64,000 bases of DNA from Rothia sp. (in: high G+C Gram-positive bacteria) (lineage in GTDB: Bacteria; Actinomycetota; Actinomycetes; Actinomycetales; Micrococcaceae), in NCBI GenBank assembly GCA_030524105.1, contig JAUNHE010000001.1:1-64000 (forward strand), in the 5' to 3' direction. The position numbers and the translations under genes are program-made. Within the stretch, counting starts at the first letter, position 1. Every line of letters begins with the position of its first letter. The notes under the pieces were generated by a model. The model did not search any database. It saw nothing but the letters and a program-made list of their open reading frames with translations, and had not been told where the DNA came from. Shown piece after piece: positions 16,856 to 25,845 of this stretch.

Positions 16856-19800
16856 ATGTTTGAAAAAGTTCTTGTTGCCAACCGCGGTGAGATTGCGATC
16901 CGTGCCTACCGAGCAGCCTATGAGCTAGGGGCAAAAACCGTAGGTGTCTTTCCCTACGAGGACCGCCACTCCATACACAGACAACAAGCAGACGAAGCTT
17001 ATCCTATTGGCGAAGAAGGCCATCCAGTACGGGCCTACCTAGATATAGATGAAATTATCCGCGTCGCCAAAGAAGCCGGCGCCGATGCCATCTATCCGGG
17101 CTACGGCTTCCTCTCTGAAAATGCGGACTTGGCCCGGGCAGCTGCTGCCCAAGGCATTACCTTTATCGGCCCACCCCCAGAAGTTTTAGAACTGGCCGGA
17201 AACAAGGTGCAAGCTCTCAAAACCGCTCGAAAAGCGGGCATCCCGGTCCTGGCCTCCTCGGAGCCGTCTAAGGATACCGACTACCTGCTCGCTGAAGCTG
17301 AAAAAATTGGTTTCCCCATCTTTGTTAAAGCTGTAGCCGGTGGCGGTGGCCGCGGGATGCGCCGGGTAGAAAACAAGGAGGCCTTACCGGAGGCCCTGGC
17401 AGCAGCCATGCGCGAAGCCGCTACTGCCTTTGGGGACCCAACCGTCTTCTTAGAGCAGGCAGTACTTAGACCCCGCCACATTGAAGTGCAAATCTTGGCA
17501 GATTCGCAGGGTAATATTGTCCACCTCTTTGAACGGGACTGCTCTCTTCAGCGTCGGCATCAGAAGGTTGTTGAGATTGCCCCGGCACCTAAGCTGGATG
17601 AGACTATCCGTCAGGCTCTTTTCCGGGATGCCGTAAAATTTGCTCGTGAACTGGGCTACCAGAATGCGGGAACAGTGGAGTTTCTGGTCGATACGGCCGG
17701 GCAGAGGGCTGGCCAACACGTCTTCATAGAAATGAACCCCCGTATTCAGGTGGAGCATACCGTCACAGAAGAGGTAACCGATATTGATCTGGTCCAGGCC
17801 CAGATGCGCATTGCCTCCGGCGAATCTCTTAAAGACCTGGGTATTGAACAAGATCAGCTGCAGCTTCGGGGGGCTGCCCTACAGTGTCGCATCACCACAG
17901 AAGACCCAGCCAACGGGTTCCGCCCCGACGTTGGTAAGGTAACCTACTACCGGTCAGCTGGCGGATCAGGAATCCGTCTTGACGGCGGCACCGTCTATAC
18001 GGGCGCCCAAATTTCACCGCACTTTGATTCCATGCTGGTTAAACTAACCTGCCGGGGCCGTACCTTCCAGGCTGCAGTGCAGCGGGCTCAGCGGGCTCTG
18101 GCAGAATTTAGAATCAGAGGAGTTGCCACCAACATACCCTTTTTGCAGGCAGTCCTGGAGAACCCTGTCTTTCAAGCTGGGGATGTTTCCACCCCCTTTA
18201 TTGACGAGAACCCCGGCCTCCTCAGGAAAAAGCCCTTAGGGGATCGCGGTACTAAAGCCCTGCAGTACCTGGCAGACGTTACGGTTAACCAGCCTCATGG
18301 CCCCCGCGTGGAGGGCCCGGACCCACGGCATAAGTTGCCCCGGTTCCCGGGAGACAAAATTGACGAGCCTTTTCGCTCGCCCTTTGACGCCAGCTCTCAC
18401 CAGCCACCGGCCGGCTGGCGGGATAAGCTTCGTCAACTAGGTCCGCAAGGTTTTGCCCGATACCTTAGGGACTACCAACCTGTTGCCGTCACCGACACCA
18501 CCTTTCGGGATGCCCATCAGTCCCTGCTGGCAACCCGGATCAGAACGCGGGATCTACTGGCTGCTGCCCCGGCCGTTGCCAATCTAACCCCCCAACTCTT
18601 CTCCGTTGAAGCCTGGGGTGGGGCTACCTACGATGTTGCCCTGCGCTTTTTGTCAGAAGATCCCTGGGCAAGGCTGGCTCATCTTCGTGAAGCTATGCCT
18701 AACATCCCTATTCAGATGCTGCTGCGTGGCCGTAACACGGTTGGTTATACTCCCTATCCCACCGAGGTAACAGACGCTTTTGTTCAGGAAGCAGCCAAAA
18801 CCGGGGTAGATATTTTCCGTATCTTTGACGCTCTGAATGACGTTTCACAAATGCGGCCGGCCATTGAAGCGGTCCACAAAACCGACGGAGCCCTTGCCGA
18901 GGTAGCCCTCTGCTATGCCGGTAATCTGCTAGATCCCCAGGAAAAAGTCTATACCCTGGACTACTATCTGCAGCTGGCCGATCAGATTGCTGCGGCAGGG
19001 GCCCACGTCTTGGCTATCAAGGATATGGCCGGCTTGCTGCGCCCCGAGGCTGCCCGGAAACTGGTAACTGCCCTGCGGGACCGTTTTGACCTGCCGGTAC
19101 ATTTGCATACCCACGATACGGCTGGGGGCCAGATCGCTACTCTGCTTGCCGCAGTTGACGCGGGCGTGGACGCTGTTGATGTTGCCACCGCAACCATGGC
19201 CGGCACTACCTCCCAGCCTTCCTGCTCCGCTTTTGTGGCGGCTATGGACGGTCAGCAGCGTAAGCCTGACTTGGATCTTGATGCGGTGCTGTCGCTAGAG
19301 CCTTACTGGGAGGCTGTCCGCGAGATTTACCGGCCTTTTGAAAACGGGTTGAGTTCACCAACAGGACGGGTCTACACTCACGAGATCCCCGGCGGTCAGC
19401 TTTCTAATCTTCGTGCTCAGGCAACGGCTCTGGGGCTGGCAGATCGTTTTGAAGATATTGAAGACATGTATGCGGCAGCCGATAAGATGCTGGGACATAT
19501 CGTTAAGGTAACTCCTTCCTCTAAGGTTGTTGGCGACCTTGCCCTACAGCTTGTTGGCATGGGAGTTGATCCGGCTGAATTTGAAGCCAATCCGCAGAAC
19601 TTTGATATTCCGGATTCTGTTATCGGTTTTCTGAACGGGGAGCTGGGCACCCCACCCGCCGGCTGGCCGGAGCCCTTCCGCACCAAGGCCTTAGAGGGCC
19701 GCAAGCTCTCTAAGCCCACCGTTAATCAGCTCTCTGCAGCAGATCAAAAGTCTTTGACGGAAGATTCAACCACTAGGCGAGAAACCCTCAACAGGCTGCT

Positions 19801-20308
19801 TTTCCCTGCGCCTACCCGTGAATACCAGCAGGTGCGTGAAACCTACGGGGATGTTTCAATCTTGCATACCAGGGATTTTCTCTACGGTATGGTGGAGAAC
19901 CGGGAACACGTTATCTCTCTTGGTAAAGGTGTGCGTCTGATTGCCAGCCTGCAGGCTATTTCTGAGCCAGACTCAAAGGGTATTCGCCACGTCATCTGCA
20001 CTCTTAACGGTCAGTCACGGACAGTGGAAGTGCGGGACCAATCCATTGAGTCCAAGGTTAAGGAAGCCGAAAAAGCTGACCCCAGCAACCAGGGCCATAT
20101 CTCGGCTCCTTTTGCAGGTGGGGTTACCCTGGTGGTGGGGGTAGGCGACCGGGTTGAAGTTGGAGATCAGGTGGCAACTATTGAGGCTATGAAAATGGAG
20201 GCGTCCATTACTTCTCCCGTAGCCGGGACCGTAGAGCGACTGGTATATAGTGAAGTATCCCAAGTTCAGGGTGGAGATTTACTCCTGGTCCTCAAAACAG
20301 ACGGTTAA
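16856..20308 (+). CDS. pyc: pyruvate carboxylase
   Basis: Pyc carboxylates pyruvate to oxaloacetate using ATP, bicarbonate and biotin, replenishing the TCA cycle. The domain order is complete: biotin carboxylase (about 1-455, with KAVAGGGGRGMRRV and ERDCSLQRRHQKVVEIAPAP), carboxyltransferase (about 530-800, with FRDAHQSLLATR), and the C-terminal biotinyl domain with the attachment lysine in EAMKMEAS near residue 1118. At 1150 residues it is full length. I start at the ATG of MFEKVLVANRGE, nine bases after GGAGAA; an in-frame ATG two codons earlier is possible. A long hairpin follows the stop. Confidence 0.97.
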   Translation: MFEKVLVANRGEIAIRAYRAAYELGAKTVGVFPYEDRHSIHRQQADEAYPIGEEGHPVRAYLDIDEIIRVAKEAGADAIYPGYGFLSENADLARAAAAQGITFIGPPPEVLELAGNKVQALKTARKAGIPVLASSEPSKDTDYLLAEAEKIGFPIFVKAVAGGGGRGMRRVENKEALPEALAAAMREAATAFGDPTVFLEQAVLRPRHIEVQILADSQGNIVHLFERDCSLQRRHQKVVEIAPAPKLDETIRQALFRDAVKFARELGYQNAGTVEFLVDTAGQRAGQHVFIEMNPRIQVEHTVTEEVTDIDLVQAQMRIASGESLKDLGIEQDQLQLRGAALQCRITTEDPANGFRPDVGKVTYYRSAGGSGIRLDGGTVYTGAQISPHFDSMLVKLTCRGRTFQAAVQRAQRALAEFRIRGVATNIPFLQAVLENPVFQAGDVSTPFIDENPGLLRKKPLGDRGTKALQYLADVTVNQPHGPRVEGPDPRHKLPRFPGDKIDEPFRSPFDASSHQPPAGWRDKLRQLGPQGFARYLRDYQPVAVTDTTFRDAHQSLLATRIRTRDLLAAAPAVANLTPQLFSVEAWGGATYDVALRFLSEDPWARLAHLREAMPNIPIQMLLRGRNTVGYTPYPTEVTDAFVQEAAKTGVDIFRIFDALNDVSQMRPAIEAVHKTDGALAEVALCYAGNLLDPQEKVYTLDYYLQLADQIAAAGAHVLAIKDMAGLLRPEAARKLVTALRDRFDLPVHLHTHDTAGGQIATLLAAVDAGVDAVDVATATMAGTTSQPSCSAFVAAMDGQQRKPDLDLDAVLSLEPYWEAVREIYRPFENGLSSPTGRVYTHEIPGGQLSNLRAQATALGLADRFEDIEDMYAAADKMLGHIVKVTPSSKVVGDLALQLVGMGVDPAEFEANPQNFDIPDSVIGFLNGELGTPPAGWPEPFRTKALEGRKLSKPTVNQLSAADQKSLTEDSTTRRETLNRLLFPAPTREYQQVRETYGDVSILHTRDFLYGMVENREHVISLGKGVRLIASLQAISEPDSKGIRHVICTLNGQSRTVEVRDQSIESKVKEAEKADPSNQGHISAPFAGGVTLVVGVGDRVEVGDQVATIEAMKMEASITSPVAGTVERLVYSEVSQVQGGDLLLVLKTDG

Positions 20309-20324
20309 CAGCGGTAAGTGGGTA

Positions 20325-20363
20325 AGGTTCTGCGCGGGTCTGAAGCAGACTAGCGCAGAACCT
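20325..20363 (+). terminator. long hairpin downstream of pyc
   Basis: AGGTTCTGCGC (20325-20335) pairs perfectly with GCGCAGAACCT (20353-20363). Inside it GTCTG and CAGAC make a further 5 bp around an AAG loop. It starts 17 bases after the pyc stop. No U-tract follows, so it may be a U-less terminator or a processing/stability element before the mycothione reductase gene. Confidence 0.6.
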
Positions 20364-20410
20364 CCTTGGGCGGCATATCAAGAATAGGGACCACAATAGA
20401 AAGGCCAGCT

Positions 20411-21811
20411 ATGGTAGAAGAATATGATTTGATCATTATTGGTTCCGGCTCTGGAAATACTTTGATCACTCCTGAGTGGGCCAGCAAAAAGGTCTGCATC
20501 CTTGAGGCCGGAACCTTTGGCGGAACCTGCCTTAATGCCGGCTGTATCCCCACTAAACAGTATGTTTACCCGGCAACTTTGGCTTATCAAGCCAGCCACT
20601 TGGACAAACTGGGGCTTAAAGCTCAGGTTACTCAGGTGGATTGGCCAGCTATCCGCGATCGCATCTTTACTCGAATTGACGCTATCTCAGCTCAAGGCGC
20701 AGAATACCGTCGTCAATCCAAGAATGTTAGCCTCATCCCAGAAAAGGCCCACTTTGTTGCCAGCCACCGTCTAGAAACAAGCAGTGGCAGGATTTTAACA
20801 GCTCCAAACATTGTTATTGCCGCGGGCTCGTCAAATAAACTGCCGGATATACCCGGTATTAACCTGCCTCAGGTTCATTCTTCGGACACGATTATGCGCA
20901 TCGAAGAGCAGCCCAAAGAGATTCTTATTATTGGTGGAGGCTTTGTTGCAGCAGAGTTTTCCCATATTTTTAACGGTTTAGGCAGCCAGGTTACCCAGGT
21001 TAATCGCAGCCAGACCCTCCTGCGCTCTTATGATCAAGAAGTCGTAGCCCGTTATACAGAGCAGATTAGCCAGCGCTGGCAGCTTAAACTTGACCACACG
21101 GTGACTGCCCTGGAGCCAGCAGCGAAGAACAGGATTAAGGCACACTTGAGTCATGGCGGGCAGCGGGTTAGCCTAGAGGCTGATCTGGTGCTTTTTGCTA
21201 GTGGGCGTCAGGCTAATACTGCTGGTCTAAGAGCAGCAGACTTTTTTGATCTGGGCCCTGAGCAGAACCTGCAGGTTGATGCTTACCAACGTGTTTTGGC
21301 CCAGGGAAAACCTGTGCCGGGTATCTTTGCCCTCGGTGATGTCTGCTCAGAAACCATGCTGAAGCACCTGGCCAATGCCCAGGCCCGCATCGTGGCCCAT
21401 AACCTGACCCACCCCGATCAGCTGCAGGCAAGGGATCAACGCTTTGTTCCCTCAGCAGTATTTAGCCACCCCCAGTTGGCCATGGTGGGCTTAACTCAAG
21501 AGCAGGCTGAGCAGCGCGCACGGGCAGAAGGCTTTGATATTACGGTGAAAGTACAGGAATACGCTGATGTTGCCTATGGCTGGGCTATGGAAGACCAAGG
21601 GGGCATGTGTAAGCTTATTGCTCGTAAGGACACCGGTCAGCTTTTGGGGGCCCACCTCTTGGGGGAGCAGGCCTCCGTACTGATCCAACCCCTGATTCAG
21701 GCTATGAGTTTTGAGCAGCCGGTACAGAATCTAGCTCGTGGTCAGTACTGGATACATCCCGCCTTAACTGAAGTCGTTGAAAATGCCCTCCTGGGTTTAG
21801 AGCTAGACTAG
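20411..21811 (+). CDS. mtr: mycothione reductase
   Basis: This NADPH- and FAD-dependent disulfide reductase keeps mycothiol, the actinobacterial low-molecular-weight thiol, reduced. The N-terminal FAD motif is the GSGSGN variant seen in mycothione reductases, and the redox pair lies in GGTCLNAGCIPTK near residue 37. The NAD(P)-binding GGGFVAAEF is near 175, the second FAD contact GIFALGDVC near 298, and the C-terminal active-site HPALTEV near 442. The length of 466 residues fits. I start at the ATG after AAAGG rather than 15 codons upstream. It converges on the ligase gene with four bases between the stops. Confidence 0.9.
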   Translation: MVEEYDLIIIGSGSGNTLITPEWASKKVCILEAGTFGGTCLNAGCIPTKQYVYPATLAYQASHLDKLGLKAQVTQVDWPAIRDRIFTRIDAISAQGAEYRRQSKNVSLIPEKAHFVASHRLETSSGRILTAPNIVIAAGSSNKLPDIPGINLPQVHSSDTIMRIEEQPKEILIIGGGFVAAEFSHIFNGLGSQVTQVNRSQTLLRSYDQEVVARYTEQISQRWQLKLDHTVTALEPAAKNRIKAHLSHGGQRVSLEADLVLFASGRQANTAGLRAADFFDLGPEQNLQVDAYQRVLAQGKPVPGIFALGDVCSETMLKHLANAQARIVAHNLTHPDQLQARDQRFVPSAVFSHPQLAMVGLTQEQAEQRARAEGFDITVKVQEYADVAYGWAMEDQGGMCKLIARKDTGQLLGAHLLGEQASVLIQPLIQAMSFEQPVQNLARGQYWIHPALTEVVENALLGLELD

Positions 21812-21815
21812 CGGG

Positions 21816-23873
21816 TTAACTGTCTTTGGCTTGGCTATGATCAGAGCTTGAACCGGCGCTCTGCTGACGAGTAGCAAGCGGGTCTTCTGTGTGTTTACCC
21901 GGGGCATGGTCCTTGAGCTGGTCCCGGAGCTCGGTAAGCTTTTTGCCCGTCTCCTGGCGGAATTCTTCAAACTTTTCTGCCCTTTCAGCCCGTTTGTGCT
22001 CCACTCGTTCGGCCCGTTTAGCTGAGTACTCCTCAAAGCGTTTAACCTGCTCGTTAACGGAAACCTTGGTGCGGTTATACATATCGTCTATGTAGGCTGA
22101 AAATTCTTTCATAATCACGGACCGTTTAATTTTTTGAGAGGGAGTTAGGTGCCCGTCAGCTTCAGTCCAATCTCGGTTGGTGATGCGAAACTCACGGATT
22201 GACTCAGCTCGGGAAACAAAAGTATTTGCCTCGTCAATAAACTTCTGGATAGCTGCACGGACAGTGGGATTTATTGAAGCATCAGAGATACTCATATCTC
22301 GGGGTAAACCTAAATGCTCCAACTCGTCAGGCAGGGTGTCTGGATCTAAAGTAACTAAAGCGGCAATAAAGGGTTTCTCATCTCCAACGAGCATGGCATG
22401 AGAAACCAGGGGGCTGGTGCGGAGCCTATCTTCAGCGGCGAGCGGAACCACGTTTTTGCCTCCGGCAGTGACGATAATTTCTTTTTTCCGTCCCACAATT
22501 TTAATGAAGCCGCGTTCATCAAAGGTAGCCAGATCTCCGGTGCGTAACCAACCGTCCTCGGTAAAGGCTAGCGCGTCCTCTTCGGGGTTCTTATAGTACT
22601 GCTTAATAACCCCTACCCCGCGTACTTCAAGCTCGCCGTCGTCCGAGATACGTCCTTGGCAGCCGGGTAGTAGAGCGCCTACATTGCCAATATCAAACTG
22701 GCGGATGCGGCCAACAGCAATGGAACCGCTTGTTTCGGTAAGACCGTACCCTTCAATAATCTGTAGCCCAATAGCATGAAAAAAATGACCAAGTTTTGGG
22801 GAGAGTGCGCCGCCACCGGAGACCGCGTATTTTACCTTGCCGCCCAGGGCCATGCGCAGCTTGGAATAAACAAGCCGATCGTAAAACCGATACTGTAGCT
22901 CAAGGGTTCTGCTGACGGAGCCTTCAATCTTGGCTTGCGACCATTTCATGGCAAGGTTGACAGAGCGGTGAAAAATTTTAGCGTTCAGGGCGCTGCCCTT
23001 TTCTGCTTTACGGATGGACGCTTCATAGATTTTTTCAAAAACACGGGGTACTACCAGCAGCATGCTGGGCTTAAAAGAATCTAAGTCACTGGTTAAATTC
23101 TTGATGTCGGGGGAGTGGCCTACAACCACTCCTGCGTCCAAGGCTAAAATTTGGATTTCTCGGGCAAGGACATGGGCTAGGGGTAGAAAAATAATGGTGG
23201 AGTTGCCCTCAGCGGCTACGTGGGGTTCAGCAACCCTAATCTGGGCGGATAAACGGACAAAATTCCCGTGGGTGAGGGGGCAGCCTTTAGGCCTGCCGGT
23301 AGTTCCAGAGGTGTAGATAATTGAGGCAATATCATCCAAAGTAGCTGCACTGCGCCGCTGTTCTAGCAGATCATCGCTGACCGCCTGGCCTAGCTGGCTT
23401 AGGGCCTCAAGGTCCTTATTATCAATAATCCAGGTAGTTTCTACATGGAGTGGTTCAAATTGTGCCGCCTGGGCAACGGTTTGAGCCAGTTGCTCCGTCT
23501 CAACAAAAATTGCTTTGGCTTCTGAGTGCGAGAGGGCCCAGGAGACTTGAGCCGGTGAGGAAGTCTCGTAAATAGGAACGGATACTGCACCGGCATACCA
23601 GATAGCAAAATCAATAAGAGTCCACTCGTAGCGGGTACGGCTCATAATACCCACGACGTCTCCAGCTTCAATACCGGCCGCAATGATTCCCTTGGCAAGG
23701 TCAATAACCTGAGCTCTAAACTGGGAGGCCCGTACCGCTACCCAGTTACCGCTAGAGCGCTGTACTTTATAAATAACAGGATCACTACTGTCGGTGAGTT
23801 TGCGTTCAAGAATATCCGTAATGTTCTGCTGCTGATCAGAGACTACTGCCTCGGGAACGGAAACAAACTTCAT
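21816..23873 (-). CDS. long-chain acyl-CoA synthetase, FadD15-like
   Basis: This AMP-forming ligase activates fatty acids as acyl-adenylates and then acyl-CoA. The P-loop-like IIYTSGTTGRPKGC is near residue 188, GYGLTETSG near 366, and the lysine-containing C-terminal hinge DLATFDERGFIKIVGRKKE near 455. The family length is about 600 residues; here about 85 extra C-terminal residues are strongly charged and probably coiled coil (RVEHKRAERAEKFEEF). Its ATG overlaps the stop of the upstream hydrolase gene (ATGA), indicating coupling. The neighbourhood with plsC, aroG and pknL matches that of mycobacterial fadD15. Confidence 0.9.
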   Translation of the reverse strand: MKFVSVPEAVVSDQQQNITDILERKLTDSSDPVIYKVQRSSGNWVAVRASQFRAQVIDLAKGIIAAGIEAGDVVGIMSRTRYEWTLIDFAIWYAGAVSVPIYETSSPAQVSWALSHSEAKAIFVETEQLAQTVAQAAQFEPLHVETTWIIDNKDLEALSQLGQAVSDDLLEQRRSAATLDDIASIIYTSGTTGRPKGCPLTHGNFVRLSAQIRVAEPHVAAEGNSTIIFLPLAHVLAREIQILALDAGVVVGHSPDIKNLTSDLDSFKPSMLLVVPRVFEKIYEASIRKAEKGSALNAKIFHRSVNLAMKWSQAKIEGSVSRTLELQYRFYDRLVYSKLRMALGGKVKYAVSGGGALSPKLGHFFHAIGLQIIEGYGLTETSGSIAVGRIRQFDIGNVGALLPGCQGRISDDGELEVRGVGVIKQYYKNPEEDALAFTEDGWLRTGDLATFDERGFIKIVGRKKEIIVTAGGKNVVPLAAEDRLRTSPLVSHAMLVGDEKPFIAALVTLDPDTLPDELEHLGLPRDMSISDASINPTVRAAIQKFIDEANTFVSRAESIREFRITNRDWTEADGHLTPSQKIKRSVIMKEFSAYIDDMYNRTKVSVNEQVKRFEEYSAKRAERVEHKRAERAEKFEEFRQETGKKLTELRDQLKDHAPGKHTEDPLATRQQSAGSSSDHSQAKDS

Positions 23874-24628
23874 ATACGTTCTTCCAGGTTTCTTCCTAGG
23901 TGTGTGACAAAGTCAAGCGACTCCTTGACAATGATATCTGCATCATAATCAAGAGTGGCGACATGAAAGCTGCGATTAAGCTGTACAAAGTCTAGCGGGC
24001 AGGAGACCCTTTTTAGAAATAGGTGGTGGGAGCTATCTGAGACCACGTGGTCGGTGCGGGAACGAAAATACAGGACGGGTGCTTGCAGGCTAGGTAGCAT
24101 AGGGCGAGTTTCCTTACCCAGCAGGTAGAGCTGGTGAGCTGCCAGCATAGGAACTCGCTTATAACCGCCCTCATCCACGTCAGGTAGGGCAATATCGGAG
24201 GTGATCCCGGCTGTCGTTTCTATAAAGTAAGAGAAGAATTTAGCCAGTCTCAGCTTGACGGTGGGATCTTTAACAAAGGGATTAATCAAGACCGTTCCTA
24301 GAACCGGTCTGCGGGCTGACTGGCGGATAGCCAGCATGCCACCCATGGATAAACCAATAACAACTACCGGATGCCCGGCCGAACGTAGACGCCAGTAGGC
24401 GGCGTCAACTTCGGCCAGCCAGTCATCCTTGCTTACCTGCAACATATCCTGCCATTTGCTACCGTGCCCAGGCAGGCGCGGCATTTCTACGGCAAAGCCT
24501 CTTTGGGCAAAAAATTCGGCTAGGGGTCGCATGCTCCAAGGAGATCCGGTAAAGCCGTGGATGGCTAAGATAGCAATACGCTCCCGACCTCCAACAGAGA
24601 TAGGATCATGATTAATGGGTTCTTTCAA
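23870..24628 (-). CDS. alpha/beta hydrolase (carboxylesterase / monoacylglycerol lipase-like)
   Basis: The 252-residue protein has the alpha/beta-hydrolase fold: the oxyanion HGFTGS near residue 24, the nucleophile elbow GLSMGG near 95 and a late histidine in RSFHVATLDYD near 225. The layout resembles Est30-type esterases and bacterial monoacylglycerol lipases. It is translationally coupled to the acyl-CoA ligase, so it may release fatty acids from glycerides or esters that the ligase then activates; the substrate is unknown. The start is TTG with AAGGAA seven bases upstream; no ATG lies near the fold's beginning. Confidence 0.85.
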   Translation of the reverse strand: MKEPINHDPISVGGRERIAILAIHGFTGSPWSMRPLAEFFAQRGFAVEMPRLPGHGSKWQDMLQVSKDDWLAEVDAAYWRLRSAGHPVVVIGLSMGGMLAIRQSARRPVLGTVLINPFVKDPTVKLRLAKFFSYFIETTAGITSDIALPDVDEGGYKRVPMLAAHQLYLLGKETRPMLPSLQAPVLYFRSRTDHVVSDSSHHLFLKRVSCPLDFVQLNRSFHVATLDYDADIIVKESLDFVTHLGRNLEERI

Positions 24629-24954
24629 TCTAGGTTTCCTTAGGGCAAGCTGTATCAGCTAGCTATAAAAATCTACCGGAACTGCTACTGATACAGGATA
24701 GAGAACAGCTGGTCGCCAAATGTATAGGGTAGTTAGCAAAATTATAAGGCTCAAAGGAGGAAGTATAGGGAGGCTTCTCCAAAAGTTTTGCTAGGAACTG
24801 CGCTTAGCGACTAGATCAGAATCTTGTCCCTATGCCTCACTTAAAAAATTGGAGTATTATGTTCCAGTATCTAAGCCTATGTTAATAAGGACCATCCCGT
24901 TGCTGTTGCTGCCTGAAGTGGCTTGGTAGGCTGAAAATCGAAAGAGAGCTGACT
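24629..24954. other. 326-base divergent intergenic region
   Basis: This region separates the minus-strand hydrolase gene from plsC. It holds AT-rich stretches near 24715-24760 and 24838-24890 that probably contain promoters in both directions, including a TGGA-TCCA dyad around 24850-24866. No coding or RNA feature was recognised. Confidence 0.45.
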
Positions 24955-25698
24955 ATGCTGTATATGCTTTTAAAGAAGAATCTAGTGGGACCGCTTCTTA
25001 CCCGGACTTATCAGCATGAGGTGGTGGGCTTGGACAACCTTCCCAGTGGAGGAGCCATTATCGCCAGTAACCACGTGGCTTTCTGCGATTCCATCTTTTT
25101 GCCTTTGGCTGTTCCGCGGCAAGTGTATTTTTTAGCTAAGTCAGATTATTTTACCGGTAAGGGAGTTAAGGGTGCCCTGTCGCGTTGGATGTTTTCTTCC
25201 TTGGGGCAGCTACCCATGGATCGTTCTGGGGGCGAGAAAAGTTTGGCTTCCCTGCAAGCTGGGGTTGAAAAACTGAGGCAGGGACAGTTTTTAGGTATTT
25301 ATCCTGAGGGCACGCGTAGCCCAGATGGCAGGCTCTACCGGGCAAAAGTGGGAGTGGCCCGCTTAGCCCTACAAGCTCAAGTGCCGGTCATTCCGGTGGG
25401 GCAGATCGGAACTGACGACGTGCAGCCAGCGGGTTCTAATAAAGTTCACTTTAAAAAGGCTGGTCAAAAAATTAAAGTGCGGACGGTCATAGGTCAGCCA
25501 CTAGAATTTTCTGAATACTATGAGAGCGCCTCCAGCCATAAGGTCCAGCGGGTTGTTGCCGACCGTATTATTCAGGAGATCTGCCAGCTTTCTGGGCAGG
25601 ACTACCTGCCGGTCTATGCTAGCGAAGTAAAACGTTTGATGACCGAAAAAAATCTCAGTGCCGTTCAAGCTGTTGCTGAGTTGACCCAAAAAGACTGA
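24955..25698 (+). CDS. plsC: 1-acylglycerol-3-phosphate acyltransferase
   Basis: PlsC-family proteins acylate lysophosphatidate to phosphatidate in membrane phospholipid synthesis. The catalytic HX4D motif is present as NHVAFCDS near residue 40, and the phosphate-binding PEGTRSPDG near 119. There is an N-terminal hydrophobic stretch but no long transmembrane domain, so peripheral membrane attachment is likely. Its 247 residues are normal. It lies between the acyl-CoA ligase operon, divergent from it, and aroG, as its homologue Rv2182c lies near fadD15 and aroG in mycobacteria. The start has purine-rich AAAGAGAG upstream. Confidence 0.9.
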   Translation: MLYMLLKKNLVGPLLTRTYQHEVVGLDNLPSGGAIIASNHVAFCDSIFLPLAVPRQVYFLAKSDYFTGKGVKGALSRWMFSSLGQLPMDRSGGEKSLASLQAGVEKLRQGQFLGIYPEGTRSPDGRLYRAKVGVARLALQAQVPVIPVGQIGTDDVQPAGSNKVHFKKAGQKIKVRTVIGQPLEFSEYYESASSHKVQRVVADRIIQEICQLSGQDYLPVYASEVKRLMTEKNLSAVQAVAELTQKD

Positions 25699-25845
25699 TC
25701 GACTTCTGTCTAGCTGAGTGGTCGCGCCTTTTCGAAACGTGGAATTAATATGAAAATCCTTTTGTTCAAGCCTAGTATTTAGACTAAGGAAGATTTAGAG
25801 CCTTATTCGAATACATTGAGCTAGTTAAGACGGGAACGTTACATA

